A DNA stretch of 64,000 nt from Rhizobium sp. NXC24 (GTDB taxonomy: Bacteria; Pseudomonadota; Alphaproteobacteria; Rhizobiales; Rhizobiaceae), in contig NZ_CP024311.1 of assembly GCF_002944315.1 (NCBI RefSeq), positions 2,890,501 through 2,954,500 on the forward strand, in the 5' to 3' direction. This document shows positions 1-8,814 of this stretch, piece after piece. Every line of letters starts with the position of its first letter. Position 1 is the stretch's first letter. The position numbers and the translations under genes are program-made. The notes beneath the pieces were generated by a model. It ran no database searches, was not told the DNA's origin, and saw only the letters and a program-made list of their open reading frames with translations.

Positions 1-470
1 GCGGTCGGCGATGCAGGTACGGCAAGCATGCCGGCGGTCGCTGTAGTTTCGGCAACGACGATGTTCGCCGTAACCGTGCCGCTGGTGAGTGCCGGTGCCT
101 GGCCGGAGCGTTGGACCCAGATGTAATAAACACCTGCGGCAAGCGTGATGGTGCCCACAGGACCGCCGGAGATGGTCGGCGGCTGTGCAGCTCCGGAAAA
201 TACGCCACAACGATTGCCGACGACGGCAGCGGTGGTGGTGAGCAAGGATGCATTGTAATCCTTGTCCCACTGAAGCCACTGACCGGGCTGCATCGTGGTC
301 GTGGAAGCGAGCGTGAGTTTGCAATAAACCCATTCCGCTTCACTCGGCCCCCAGGAAACGGAGCCGAGGGAGAAATTCGGCCCAGGAATTCCGGAGCCAG
401 CGACGATCGGGCCTTCGACAACGAACGGGTTCGCGCCGAAACGCTCGGTCTGAGACGTTGCAACAGACAT
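1..470 (-). CDS. Phage structural-type hypothetical protein, 3' end cut by window edge
   Basis: A leftward reading frame starts with ATG at 470 and stays open to the window edge (about 156 residues seen). The visible protein is rich in Ser, Thr, Ala, Gly and Val, with beta-prone segments (for example GVYYIWVQRSGQAP) and no membrane segment. It starts 24 bp after the coat gene stop, so it belongs to the same late operon. In P22-like phages this position is taken by head-completion or decoration proteins, which fits but is an inference from position only. I do not recognise the family. The C-terminus is missing from the window. Confidence 0.7.
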   Translation of the reverse strand, partial: MSVATSQTERFGANPFVVEGPIVAGSGIPGPNFSLGSVSWGPSEAEWVYCKLTLASTTTMQPGQWLQWDKDYNASLLTTTAAVVGNRCGVFSGAAQPPTISGGPVGTITLAAGVYYIWVQRSGQAPALTSGTVTANIVVAETTATAGMLAVPASPT

Positions 471-494
471 GTGGTTGATCCTTTCTGTTTCGGC

Positions 495-1469
495 TTAGGC
501 GAACAAGACGCCCTGGAGGAAGGCGTTGTTCATCGTCATGTTGCCGGCCCAACCCCAGAGACGAACAAGCGCATCCTGGTTGGGGTTCATGCGATCATCG
601 CCAATCGGCGACATGTCGCGGTCGCGATGCGGCCGGTAGAACAGGTACTTGGTGTTCAGCATGTACATCTGGTTCGAAGGCGCACCGCCGCCGAAGCCAC
701 CGTCAAACACGACGTCGGAGCCCATGTATTGCAGGGTGTTGAAACCCGCCATGCCCTTGTCCGATGAGGTGATGCGCTGGATCGCCTGCAACGATTCCCA
801 ATAAAGCCGGAAATAGTTGTTGTCGGCGATGATGAGGTCCGGTTGATCCGGTCCGCGCGAGCACGACAGGTAGAGCCGGTTCATGTAGGACTGGATGTTG
901 GAGGTCGACGCAGCGCCGCCGCCATCCGAGGTCGCAGAGAACTTCTGGTTACGCCAGAAGGCCCATGTGGCGCGGTTGATGCCGCCAATGGTGCCCGAGG
1001 TCGGAGCCGTCGAAATGAGAAGCTGAAGGCCTCCAATCTGGCGCCCACCATCGGCCGTGCCATCGGAATAGCAATCGAGCGCGATATTGTTCTTCAGCGT
1101 GATTTCCGCATTCTCAATACGGCCTTCCAGCAGGTCGAGAACTGCGTCTTCGCCGGAATTCTGGAGCTGCTCCAGACCGGAGATGGAAACCGCAACAGCG
1201 GCCTGCTTATAGTCGTATTCCGCCGCAGTGATGACGTCGGAGGGCTGGACGTTCAGGAGGTCATAGCCGGAATAGCGCTTGAATGTGCTGTTTTCCTGGT
1301 ACTGCAGTTCCTGAACGATGGTGCGGCCGCCGGAAATGGGCTTCTTGCGGCCGCGGCTATTGAGACGGGACAAAAGCCCGTTGTTCTTCGTCACATCGTC
1401 AGCAATCACGCCGCTGCGATTGCGCAGAGTCGTGGTGACGATTTCCGAAAGGTTCGGAGAAATTGTCAT
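495..1469 (-). CDS. Phage major capsid (coat) protein
   Basis: The 324-residue protein is soluble, with no signal peptide, and sits directly downstream of the scaffold candidate and portal, the usual place for the coat gene. Its N-terminal part resembles phage coat proteins of the HK97-fold group: a Thr/Asn-rich start (TTTLRNRSGVIADDV), a segment on strand-dimer contacts (QYQENSTFKRYSGYD) and a late Gly-rich loop (DGGFGGGAPSNQ). It would form the icosahedral shell around the scaffold core. At 324 residues it is shorter than the P22 coat (430). The family call rests on sequence feel plus context; a structural search would settle it. Confidence 0.85.
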   Translation of the reverse strand: MTISPNLSEIVTTTLRNRSGVIADDVTKNNGLLSRLNSRGRKKPISGGRTIVQELQYQENSTFKRYSGYDLLNVQPSDVITAAEYDYKQAAVAVSISGLEQLQNSGEDAVLDLLEGRIENAEITLKNNIALDCYSDGTADGGRQIGGLQLLISTAPTSGTIGGINRATWAFWRNQKFSATSDGGGAASTSNIQSYMNRLYLSCSRGPDQPDLIIADNNYFRLYWESLQAIQRITSSDKGMAGFNTLQYMGSDVVFDGGFGGGAPSNQMYMLNTKYLFYRPHRDRDMSPIGDDRMNPNQDALVRLWGWAGNMTMNNAFLQGVLFA

Positions 1470-1486
1470 GTGGTTTTACCCTGTGA

Positions 1487-2566
1487 TCAGACGCGACCGC
1501 CCTGGGCTGCCATGGCCTCTTTGAGCGTGTCGCGAATTGAGGATGGCTTTCCGGCGCCGGCGTTCGCACTCGGGCCGGGGGCGGAAGAGCCGGTGATGGA
1601 TTTGGAGGCCCTGCGGGCTTGATCTGCCGCAGCGGCTCGCCTTGCTTGCTCGTCCTGAACCGGCGCCGCAGTCTGATTGATCAACTGCTGGCGGATGTCA
1701 GGACGCATCCAACATGCCATGTCGTAGGCATCCTTGAGCGATCCTGCTCGACCCGCGCTGATGAGGGCGACCATATCGTCAAGAACTGCTTCTGCATGCG
1801 TGTTGGCCTTGTCGGAAAGGAACGCATCGACTTGATTTTGCGTGTCACGTTTCCGGAGAACTTCTTCGACCGTCGCTTCAACGTTGATGGGTTGAGGCTG
1901 CGGCTGTTGGCGTTGGGGCTGCGGTGCAGGCTGTTGAGCGGGAAGGTTGATTTTCCCCTCAACGATTGCCTGGGCCAGCGCCCGAATATTGACGCCGCCG
2001 ATCTGTGCGACGTGGAAAACGGTGCCGATCGGATCGCGCTGCAGGAACTTCTCGTAATCGAGCGCCTTGCGCATGACTTCGGCATGGGTGGTGTTGCCCT
2101 GCTTGATGAGCGGGGTGAATTCTTCGAGGCCCTTGTAGTCTTGGAGAACCTTAAAGCCCTTATCGACTTCTTGCTCTCTGTTGCTGATCGCGACCTTTAC
2201 ATTTTCCGGCAGCGTGTCGAATGCGGCCTTGGCATCTGCTGACCAGCCGGGAGGAGCTTTGTGGATTGGCTGCGCCACAGGCTGAGCCACTGGCTGCGTT
2301 GCAGCGGTTGCTTCAGGCTGCGAGGCCTGAGGGGCTGCCTGCTGCTGTACGGGCTGCTGGGTGGCGGCGGCCGTAGTCTTCTGTTCTACCTGCTTTGCAG
2401 CAAATCGCCCCGCTTCATCACGGCTCCGGCTGTCCGGCTTCTGTTCCGTCGTGTCAGCCGGAGCTTCCTTCATCGCAGCAACGAGGCTGTCGCGGATACT
2501 GACCGGCTTTTCGGATACGACAACGTCTTCGCTGCCCGTTTGGGCCTCGTTATTCAGATCTTCCAT
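1487..2566 (-). CDS. Phage scaffold-like protein
   Basis: This 359-residue protein is highly charged and Gln/Ala-rich. It has a long low-complexity Gln/Pro stretch around residues 60-105 and another around 215-235. The N-terminus (about 20-40) and the C-terminus (about 335-355) share a short motif: SIRDSLVAAMKEA and SIRDTLKEAMAAQ. Scaffold proteins are helical, low in hydrophobics and encoded just before the coat gene, as here. The terminal SIRD-x-L repeat is unusual and could be two copies of a coat- or portal-binding helix (inference). Transcribed leftward with portal and coat. Confidence 0.75.
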   Translation of the reverse strand: MEDLNNEAQTGSEDVVVSEKPVSIRDSLVAAMKEAPADTTEQKPDSRSRDEAGRFAAKQVEQKTTAAATQQPVQQQAAPQASQPEATAATQPVAQPVAQPIHKAPPGWSADAKAAFDTLPENVKVAISNREQEVDKGFKVLQDYKGLEEFTPLIKQGNTTHAEVMRKALDYEKFLQRDPIGTVFHVAQIGGVNIRALAQAIVEGKINLPAQQPAPQPQRQQPQPQPINVEATVEEVLRKRDTQNQVDAFLSDKANTHAEAVLDDMVALISAGRAGSLKDAYDMACWMRPDIRQQLINQTAAPVQDEQARRAAAADQARRASKSITGSSAPGPSANAGAGKPSSIRDTLKEAMAAQGGRV

Positions 2567-2601
2567 GTTCGATTGGTCCTTTTTCGGGGATTGATGCCCG
2601 T

Positions 2602-2913
2602 TCAGGCGGTATGCTGCTGATAGGCTTCTTTCAGAGCCTTACGGATGCCCTTGCGGTCCGCTTTCGGTTTCTCGATCGGCTGGGGCTTCTCGTTGCCGAT
2701 CTCTTCCACGCCATGGGCGCGATATTCACCCCGGAGCTTTGACTTCGAGGTGTAGAATTTCCCGTCATGCATCGATTGGATTTCGATGGTGTCGCTGACG
2801 AAATGCGGGGCAGGCAGATCGGACGCTGCGAGATTGCGCTCGGGGAGGCAATTATGGGGCCAGCGGTCCAGTTCGTGCCAGCCACCGCAGACGCGGCAAT
2901 AACGCTGTTTCAT
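2602..2913 (-). CDS. Small phage protein with N-terminal Cys/His knuckle
   Basis: This 103-residue basic protein lies between portal and scaffold genes. The first 22 residues hold CRVCGGWHELDRWPHNC, a C-x2-C-x3-H pattern followed by His and Cys that could bind one zinc. The rest is basic and rich in Lys/Arg near the C-terminus (KPQPIEKPKADRKGIRKAL). Its start overlaps the portal gene stop by 4 bases (ATGA type), so the two are probably translationally coupled. Its role is unknown. A head-assembly or DNA-binding accessory role is possible from position. Confidence 0.75.
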   Translation of the reverse strand: MKQRYCRVCGGWHELDRWPHNCLPERNLAASDLPAPHFVSDTIEIQSMHDGKFYTSKSKLRGEYRAHGVEEIGNEKPQPIEKPKADRKGIRKALKEAYQQHTA

Positions 2914-5021
2914 TGTACGGTCCTCACTGGCTGGGCCGCCGCCTGCTGCATCTTCTGCTGATGCTGCATGACGTTCAGCGCCGCCTCACCGCGCATCCGT
3001 TCCATGCCCATGCGATGCTCTGCTTCGGCTTGGGCAACGCCCATTTGCGCTTTCTGCTGCTCGGCCTGGGCTTTGACCCGGGTCGTCTGCAGCTTGATCT
3101 GCTCATCCGGCGACGGCGGCGGTGGCGGCTTCGGAGTCGTCGCCTGCTGTGAAAGCTGAGCACCAGTTTGTTCAAGTGTGCTTTCGAGCTGGCGCCCTGC
3201 CCTGAAGCCGCGGGCGGCAAAGAGGAGGGTCTCGACCATTACCGGCACGAGGAGAGGCTGGGTCTGGGCAACCGGGCCGGCTTGCTGGATGAAGCCGCCG
3301 ATCATCTGCACGAATTCCATGCGGCGCTGCTTTTCGGCGTCCTCGTCGGGCTCGATGGTGGAATCTGTCTCGATATCGATCCTGAAGCCCCGCACACTGT
3401 CATTGCGAAGCAACTGGACAACCTCGTCAATCGTCGGCTGCTGCATCATCTGATCCATGCCCTGCGGCGGCTGAGGCGGTGGCGGCGGCTGCTGACCCAT
3501 TTGCTGCGCACGAGATGCAACGGCCTGATATTGCTGCTGCGCCTGCTGGGCTTGCAACTGAACGGCCTGCTTCTGTTGCATCGTCGGAAGCTGAATACCG
3601 CTCATCATCATCAGCGTTTCAGGCTGGAACTGATTGCAGACGATCTCACCAGCGATACGAACGATGTCACGGGCGAAACGGGCAAGTTCGCCCTGACGAT
3701 CACGGATGCGGATCGATCCCCATTGGCTTTTGATGCGCTGTGCCGTCGCAGTCTCAGATGCCTGCGTGTCACCGCGCACGATGTCCGAAATGCCGGTGAT
3801 TTGATAGACATCCTCTATCAACTGCTTGCGGTTCTCGATGCAGGCGGTGATCACCTTCTGCACTTCGTCGATCGGCAACGTGACAATTGCGTTCGAACCG
3901 CCTTTATCGGTGAACGCAGCCCATTCAGGGATCGGCACCATCACAGTGTCGTTTTCGGGCCGCATAGCCTTTTCGATCGCCGGCGACACCGAACCATCCC
4001 CCGAAGGATAGAAGATCTTCAACCGCAACTGATCGGAAAGCTTGTTGATGCGCTTCGTCAGGATGTCGATTTCTTCGCATTGGCCCTGATAGTACACATA
4101 GTCCGGCACAGGGATTAGCGAGCCCGTCGAGAGCGTTCCATAGGCCGGCCGAGGGCAAGGCCAGAAGCCTTCAAGATCGAGCGGCGGCTCAGATACCTCC
4201 AGCGCGGTCGGCGATCCCTCGGCAATCCAGACGGTGTAATTCTCGGTCTTGCACCAGATCTCCCAGACATAGGTCTTGCCTTCATTCTGGGCGCGGTCAG
4301 TATCGGTCTTGCCTTGATCCGACCCGATTCCCTGGCTGGCGATGCGTGCGACGGCCTCTTCGCCAAATCGCTCTTTCAACTCCTCGTCCGTCATCGGAAC
4401 GCGACGGGCTACCCATGTCACATCCTTCCAGCGCCTGGCCGGCGAATGCAGGAAGTCGGACCAATGCACATAGTCGATGCAGACGCGCTCATCGGTGATG
4501 CGCTCCAACGGCTGGAGCTGTTGCGCTTCCTGGGCCTCGTAGGCTGCCGTTTCTGATGGCTCGACGCCAAGATCCTCTGCCTCGATATCCGCTTCATAGC
4601 GCAGCCATGCCGTTCCACGACCACAGAGCAGGAAGTCGTCTCGTGACTCGCGCATCGTGGCGTCGATATCGGCGAACTCCATCAGGCAGGACAGATTGCG
4701 CTCGACTATCTCAGAACCCGACCGCGCGACCGGATCGGAGTCCTTGAACCGACGCTCCACGGCCGGCTGCGGCACCCTGGCATAGACTGCCGGCTGGAGA
4801 ACCGAGATGTTCGCCCACAGCATCGGGAAATTGCGCTTGGCCTGGCTACCGCTATCATTCTGCTGTTGAAGATAGATCTTCTCGATCTTCTCGCAGCGGT
4901 CGCGCCATTTCTGGAAATAACGCTTGGCTCGCTCAAGCTCCTGCTGCCAATGCGCGCCGACCTTGTTCAGGTCGAAGCTCTGCGCATCCTGCTCTTCCGT
5001 CGCGTCGTATGCTGTCATCAA
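2910..5021 (-). CDS. Phage portal protein (P22-like)
   Basis: The 703-residue protein would form the dodecameric ring at one capsid vertex through which DNA is packaged. Length is close to the P22 portal (725). The N-terminal third contains the conserved portal-type segments NFPMLWANISVLQPAVYARV and FLLCGRGTAWLRYEADI. The middle (about 250-440) reads like the wing/stem region, with RINKLSDQLRLK and QITGISDIVRGDTQASETA. The C-terminal 200 residues are Gln/Pro-rich and helical, like the barrel of P22 portals. It follows TerL with a 4-base overlap and precedes the scaffold and coat genes. Confidence 0.92.
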   Translation of the reverse strand: MMTAYDATEEQDAQSFDLNKVGAHWQQELERAKRYFQKWRDRCEKIEKIYLQQQNDSGSQAKRNFPMLWANISVLQPAVYARVPQPAVERRFKDSDPVARSGSEIVERNLSCLMEFADIDATMRESRDDFLLCGRGTAWLRYEADIEAEDLGVEPSETAAYEAQEAQQLQPLERITDERVCIDYVHWSDFLHSPARRWKDVTWVARRVPMTDEELKERFGEEAVARIASQGIGSDQGKTDTDRAQNEGKTYVWEIWCKTENYTVWIAEGSPTALEVSEPPLDLEGFWPCPRPAYGTLSTGSLIPVPDYVYYQGQCEEIDILTKRINKLSDQLRLKIFYPSGDGSVSPAIEKAMRPENDTVMVPIPEWAAFTDKGGSNAIVTLPIDEVQKVITACIENRKQLIEDVYQITGISDIVRGDTQASETATAQRIKSQWGSIRIRDRQGELARFARDIVRIAGEIVCNQFQPETLMMMSGIQLPTMQQKQAVQLQAQQAQQQYQAVASRAQQMGQQPPPPPQPPQGMDQMMQQPTIDEVVQLLRNDSVRGFRIDIETDSTIEPDEDAEKQRRMEFVQMIGGFIQQAGPVAQTQPLLVPVMVETLLFAARGFRAGRQLESTLEQTGAQLSQQATTPKPPPPPSPDEQIKLQTTRVKAQAEQQKAQMGVAQAEAEHRMGMERMRGEAALNVMQHQQKMQQAAAQPVRTVQ

Positions 5022-6475
5022 ACTCTCTCGCTGCGGGACGGAGTGGATTCCAGAAGGTCGTTGAAGGTCATGTTGTGGATCGTCTTCACCTTTTGCGGCT
5101 GTTCTTCCTTCGGCCTCACGTAAGGACGCGACATGCAGCCGTAGCGCGCCTCGTCGGCAACGTGATCCTCAGCGTTGGTGTCCAAGTCCTCAGGGCGGTC
5201 CGGATCGTGCTGCAACAACGGCACGGTGCGGATGAAGTCCTTGCAGGTTGAGAACACGAACATTCCTGGCCGTTCGCCATCACCCTTCATGCGTGCCCGC
5301 ATCTGATCCCAGCCACCCATGGCGCCACGCTGAGAGACGCGAGCATTATCGGCCGGTTTGAAATGGACCTTATAGCCGGTGGCACGCGCCATGCGCTCGG
5401 CAATGGACGGACCGCCATCTTCGGCGAAAGCCGCAGGGTCGAGCACGCCGTATGCAATCTTGTCTCTGCCGTCGCGCTCCTGAATGCCACGACCCACCTC
5501 TTCGGCCGTGAGCTTTAAGCCGACGTTCGTCTCGCCCACCTTGCAGCCGTACCACTCGCGATAACGGACGATCGCACCACGCGGGATGATACCGTTTTCA
5601 GTCTGGTGATCATCGGAGGCGATTGCCCACCATCCTACAGAGAACGGACGAGCAGAGCCCCAATCCATTGAGCGGAAACGCGTCCAATCGGACGGAATCG
5701 CAAACGGCCGAATGATGTGCTTGGCAGTATCCCAGCAATCGAAGAATGCGCCCTCGATGGCATTCCAGTCACCGGACAGCCACGCTTTCACGAGCTGATC
5801 GGACCCGACCAGATAGAGGTTGTTCACATAATCCGGGTCGTTCTGCATCAGCAGCTTATTGTCTTCGATCCGGCTCGGGATGAAGACGAAACGATGCTGC
5901 TTGCCATTCGGCAATTGCCTGACCAGCGACTTCATTCCCATTGGCGCGGGGTCGATGTACCGCTGCTTGATCCAGTGCTGGCCAGCGCCGCCAGGATTGC
6001 CAGTGAGGATCAATTGCGTCGGGACACCCTTGGCAGAGCGCAGAACAGCGAACAGCCGATCGATAGGCTTGGAGTCCGGATAAAGCCCCGCCTCTTCCAC
6101 GCATGCGTCGCTGACGTTCTGGCCCTGATATTTGTCGGCGTCCTGCACCCGCTCCAATGGTCTGAAGCGAAGGCGGCCACCGCCTGGAAACGTCCATGTC
6201 TTCTTCTGGTCGTTCCATCCGGCGCCGATCTTGCCGTAAATCTCCTTGCTGCGCTCGATCGCGTCATCAAGCATCGGCAGTTCACGCCGGCAGAACAGCG
6301 CATTGAAGGCCGAACCATACATCGCTGCCTTGATGGCATATTTCCCCAGAACGCCATCAGTCTTGCCGCCGCCTCGGGCTCCTCCGAAGAAGATTTCACG
6401 GAACGGACAATCAACGAGTGCCTTCTGCGGACCTTCCTGCGGTGCCCAGACGACCCTACGTGTCAGATCCACCAT
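5018..6475 (-). CDS. Terminase large subunit
   Basis: This 485-residue packaging motor couples ATP hydrolysis to DNA translocation into the prohead and cuts concatemers. A clear Walker A, GGARGGGKT, lies at residues 31-39, and a Walker-B-like VEEA with the catalytic acids at 126-129. The C-terminal half carries the RNase-H-like nuclease features, including SMDWGSARPFSVGW (first acidic residue) and GVLDPAAFAEDGGPSIAERM. Length matches P22 gp2 (499). The gene overlaps the small-subunit gene by 20 bases and the portal by 4, typical of a tight packaging operon. Confidence 0.95.
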   Translation of the reverse strand: MVDLTRRVVWAPQEGPQKALVDCPFREIFFGGARGGGKTDGVLGKYAIKAAMYGSAFNALFCRRELPMLDDAIERSKEIYGKIGAGWNDQKKTWTFPGGGRLRFRPLERVQDADKYQGQNVSDACVEEAGLYPDSKPIDRLFAVLRSAKGVPTQLILTGNPGGAGQHWIKQRYIDPAPMGMKSLVRQLPNGKQHRFVFIPSRIEDNKLLMQNDPDYVNNLYLVGSDQLVKAWLSGDWNAIEGAFFDCWDTAKHIIRPFAIPSDWTRFRSMDWGSARPFSVGWWAIASDDHQTENGIIPRGAIVRYREWYGCKVGETNVGLKLTAEEVGRGIQERDGRDKIAYGVLDPAAFAEDGGPSIAERMARATGYKVHFKPADNARVSQRGAMGGWDQMRARMKGDGERPGMFVFSTCKDFIRTVPLLQHDPDRPEDLDTNAEDHVADEARYGCMSRPYVRPKEEQPQKVKTIHNMTFNDLLESTPSRSERV

Positions 6476-6929
6476 GCTCTTTGAGCCATTGCTCCTCGGT
6501 CACAGGCTTGGCGCTGACGACGAAATCAAGGGCGCCCGTCAAATCGACGTCGAGCTTGTCGCCGTAAACTTTCGGACGGAGCTTTGCAGCAACCCATTTC
6601 CTGGCGTCGATCTGAAGCCGGCGATGCTCGATCATGTCGGCCTTGCTGATCTCGACCACTTTGCCATCCGCATCGAGCTTGGTTTTCTCGCCAGTCACCG
6701 GTGTGTTCGCGATGTCCAGGATCTCATCAAAGAGGGCATCCGCCTGAGCTTCGCGAGCGCGCGCGTACATGTCGCGAAAGCTGTCGTGTACACCAAGCCA
6801 TCTGAACACAGTCGCCCTATGAGGCATATCCTCTGCAAGGCAGATCGACTTGAGGCTTTCACCTCCCGAAAGCCGTTCACAGATCGTGTCGGCTATTGCC
6901 TGCGTAAAGTCTGATGGTCTGCCTGTCAT
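6456..6929 (-). CDS. Terminase small subunit
   Basis: The 157-residue protein recognises phage DNA and recruits TerL. Residues 5-55 form a helix-turn-helix (FTQAIADTICERLSGGES then SLKSICLAEDMPHRATVFRW), as in Sf6-like small terminases. The following YARAREAQADALFDEILDIA is the conserved helical oligomerisation part of that family. It is the first gene of the leftward late operon. The region upstream (6930-7053) should hold the late promoter, but I cannot point to a convincing one. Confidence 0.9.
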   Translation of the reverse strand: MTGRPSDFTQAIADTICERLSGGESLKSICLAEDMPHRATVFRWLGVHDSFRDMYARAREAQADALFDEILDIANTPVTGEKTKLDADGKVVEISKADMIEHRRLQIDARKWVAAKLRPKVYGDKLDVDLTGALDFVVSAKPVTEEQWLKEHGGSDT

Positions 6930-7053
6930 TGATTACCTCGCCGGTCTGAGCGGCTGCGTGGAATAAGAGGATAACGGGGATAACTTGACCGCTGGCTTGC
7001 GACTCAGAGGCGACAGTCGTCTGCTGCTTCTGCAACTCAGAAAGGAGCTAGCA

Positions 7054-7269
7054 ATGTCGGATAAATCAGTTGTTCACATCGGTGAGAATTCACCGGAGGA
7101 AGTTGCTTTCAAGCTATTCAAAATGATTGCGGAGGTCGAAAAGAAAGCAACCTACGCATCGATGGGAGATCTTTCAACCGGATGGGCTCCGGCAGATAAG
7201 GATTACATTCTCAAAACTTATGGAGAATGCATTACTACCGTCCGTGATGGATGGTATCAGGCCAAATAA
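7054..7269 (+). CDS. Small hypothetical phage protein (71 aa)
   Basis: A rightward frame encodes 71 residues starting with MSDKSVVHIGENSPEEVAFK. I chose ATG 7054 because AAAGGAG sits 8-10 bases upstream; an earlier in-frame ATG at 6985 lacks such a site. The protein is acidic at the N-terminus with an amphipathic helix (EEVAFKLFKMIAEVEKK), and no known domain is recognised. It is transcribed against the terminase operon and is followed at once by a strong hairpin, so it is probably a one-gene unit (moron type). Confidence 0.75.
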   Translation: MSDKSVVHIGENSPEEVAFKLFKMIAEVEKKATYASMGDLSTGWAPADKDYILKTYGECITTVRDGWYQAK

Positions 7270-7272
7270 CGA

Positions 7273-7308
7273 GAACATGGGCAAGTGCATCTCTCGCTGC
7301 CCATGTTC
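7273..7308 (+). terminator. Hairpin terminator after the 71-aa gene
   Basis: A perfect 11-bp inverted repeat (GAACATGGGCA and TGCCCATGTTC) encloses a 14-base loop, starting 4 bases after the stop codon. There is no clean U-tract on either side, so it may act with Rho or mainly stabilise the mRNA. Confidence 0.6.
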
Positions 7309-7377
7309 AGTTCATAGTCGAATGCTGCACATCACGTTAAAATCAAGAAAAGCAATGTAAGCGCGATCGGGAGGGCG

Positions 7378-8058
7378 ATGATGACAAAAAGCAGCCACAT
7401 AACAGCCCCCCAAAACAACCAAGGGGGAGGAATGTTCGGATTTTCATGGGATGCCATAAACGATTGGTCCAACCGAATCTATTTGATCGCTACGATCTGT
7501 TCCATCTCTTTTGCGGGTATTGCTCTCCTTGCCAGCTTTTTCATGTGGCGTTCGTCAAACGAGATATCGGCCGACAAAGACCGTGAATTGGCGCGCTTCC
7601 AAGCGAAAGCCAATGAGAAAACCGAACAACTCAGAAATTCAAGTGATCAACTAAAGCTAGAAGCCATCAAGTTACAAGAAAGGTTGGAGGCCGAGAGAGC
7701 AAGCCGGCTCCAGCTTCAAGCCGCTCTTTCATCAAGGCACCTTTCACCAGAAGAGTCAGATAATTTGACAGCGGCGGTGAACGGAAAGCTCCAACGTGTA
7801 GTTCTTAAATATACCAGCGACGCAGAATCGCTTGCCTTTGCACAAGACATTGCCAATGCTCTCGCACGAGCCAATGTACAAGTCATTCCGGACGGAGCAG
7901 GAATGATCGTTCCGAAGCCATATGGCGTTTCTGTGAATTCACCCGATCCGTCTCCCCTGACTACTGGCCTAAGGGCAGCGAATATCCAGATACAAACTGT
8001 TGCCTATCAGGGTGGGGACACTTGGATTCTCGTGGGCGAGAAGCCTCCTCCATTTTAA
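7378..8058 (+). CDS. Membrane-anchored coiled-coil protein, unknown function
   Basis: The 226-residue protein has one strong membrane segment at about residues 33-58 (IYLIATICSISFAGIALLAS), then a long charged coiled coil at about 60-125 (RFQAKANEKTEQLRNSSDQL onward), and a C-terminal alpha/beta domain at about 130-226 that repeats short hydrophobic strands (RVVLKYTSDAE, VQVIPDGAGMIV, IQTVAYQGGDTWILVG). It resembles the broad group of rhizobial proteins with an N-terminal TM and a C-terminal sensor-like domain, but I do not recognise a named family. GGGAGGG lies just before the ATG. Rightward orientation inside a leftward prophage suggests a moron. Confidence 0.75.
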   Translation: MMTKSSHITAPQNNQGGGMFGFSWDAINDWSNRIYLIATICSISFAGIALLASFFMWRSSNEISADKDRELARFQAKANEKTEQLRNSSDQLKLEAIKLQERLEAERASRLQLQAALSSRHLSPEESDNLTAAVNGKLQRVVLKYTSDAESLAFAQDIANALARANVQVIPDGAGMIVPKPYGVSVNSPDPSPLTTGLRAANIQIQTVAYQGGDTWILVGEKPPPF

Positions 8059-8437
8059 ATTTCACCTCCATTCCTCCACCCCTAAGATCTTCAACTGGCT
8101 TGCGCCTGTGGGTCTTTCAGGGTTTCTCTCTGGGCGGCGCTACTTGGAACCCTTATTCGCGCTCTTCCCGATCAGGGCTACGAGACGACTTTCACGCCTC
8201 TCCGGGTATAGCGCTCCCGGTGCTTCTCTTCAGGACGGAACGACCAGGCTCGAACCCCGATCTTCACGAATGACTATCCGCCGTCCTGTCCTCCCCGCGA
8301 GGTCACAGAGGCCGCTGCTCTTCCTGCCTACCAGTGTTGCCGGCTGCGGTGCGGCTTGCTTTCGAATGCCTGCTGAACTCTATTCAATCTCTTGCGTTTT
8401 AAAGCGCGAAGATCGCTTTTCATGCGGGAGGAATGAG
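8059..8437. other. Non-coding 379-bp stretch with tRNA-like debris
   Basis: No convincing gene is seen. Positions 8233-8286 read on the minus strand as a 54-base element closed by GGACGG and CCGTCC, with a T-loop-like GGGGTTCGAGCC inside. A full cloverleaf cannot be drawn: the T-stem does not pair and the D-arm is missing. It may be a decayed tRNA or an unrelated structured RNA. Confidence 0.4.
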
Positions 8438-8662
8438 ATGAGCTTCGTGCAATTGACTCTGATTGGACAGGCTGCAATGCCTGTTTTTGTAAACCCGAAC
8501 CAGGTGGTATCGCTGGTAGCGCTTCCTGACCGTACGCAAATAGTGACGACTGCAACTGGCAACCATGGTGCCGCGATTGTCTACGATGTGACAGAGCTGG
8601 CTGCGGAGGTCGTACGGCTCCTGACGACCAATGCTTCTGTCGCCTCATCAGGGCGAGCTTAG
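8438..8662 (+). CDS. Small hypothetical phage protein (74 aa)
   Basis: The frame encodes 74 residues starting MSFVQLTLIGQAAMPVFVNP. ATG 8438 is chosen because GGGAGG lies 8 bases upstream; the open frame extends further upstream but without gene-like sequence. The protein is beta-rich (PVFVNPNQVVSLVALPDRTQ, TQIVTTATGNHGAAIVYD) and could fold as a small barrel. Similar short proteins with a VNPNQV core occur in rhizobial genomes, but no function is known to me. Confidence 0.65.
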   Translation: MSFVQLTLIGQAAMPVFVNPNQVVSLVALPDRTQIVTTATGNHGAAIVYDVTELAAEVVRLLTTNASVASSGRA

Positions 8663-8814
8663 GACAAAAGCCCGACCAGCAGTTAAGCCGATCGGGCTGC
8701 GAATGATTGACGGCTCCAGCGATATCGCTCGCCACGGTTATGCCGCTGTGTGCACCAGCGCGGCATCTTGCTTGACCGGCCCGAAGGCTACCGTCTGGGC
8801 GCCGGAGCGCTTTA

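Noticed and set aside
3168..4118. Long open frame (316 codons) on the plus strand inside the portal gene
   Set aside because: It is antisense to a clear portal protein, has no ribosome-binding site and a composition typical of high-G+C shadow frames.
5717..6484. Plus-strand 255-codon frame inside the TerL gene
   Set aside because: It mirrors the TerL coding strand, with no recognisable domain.
8233..8286. A second tRNA gene on the minus strand
   Set aside because: The T-stem and D-arm do not form and no anticodon can be assigned; kept only as a low-interest structured element.
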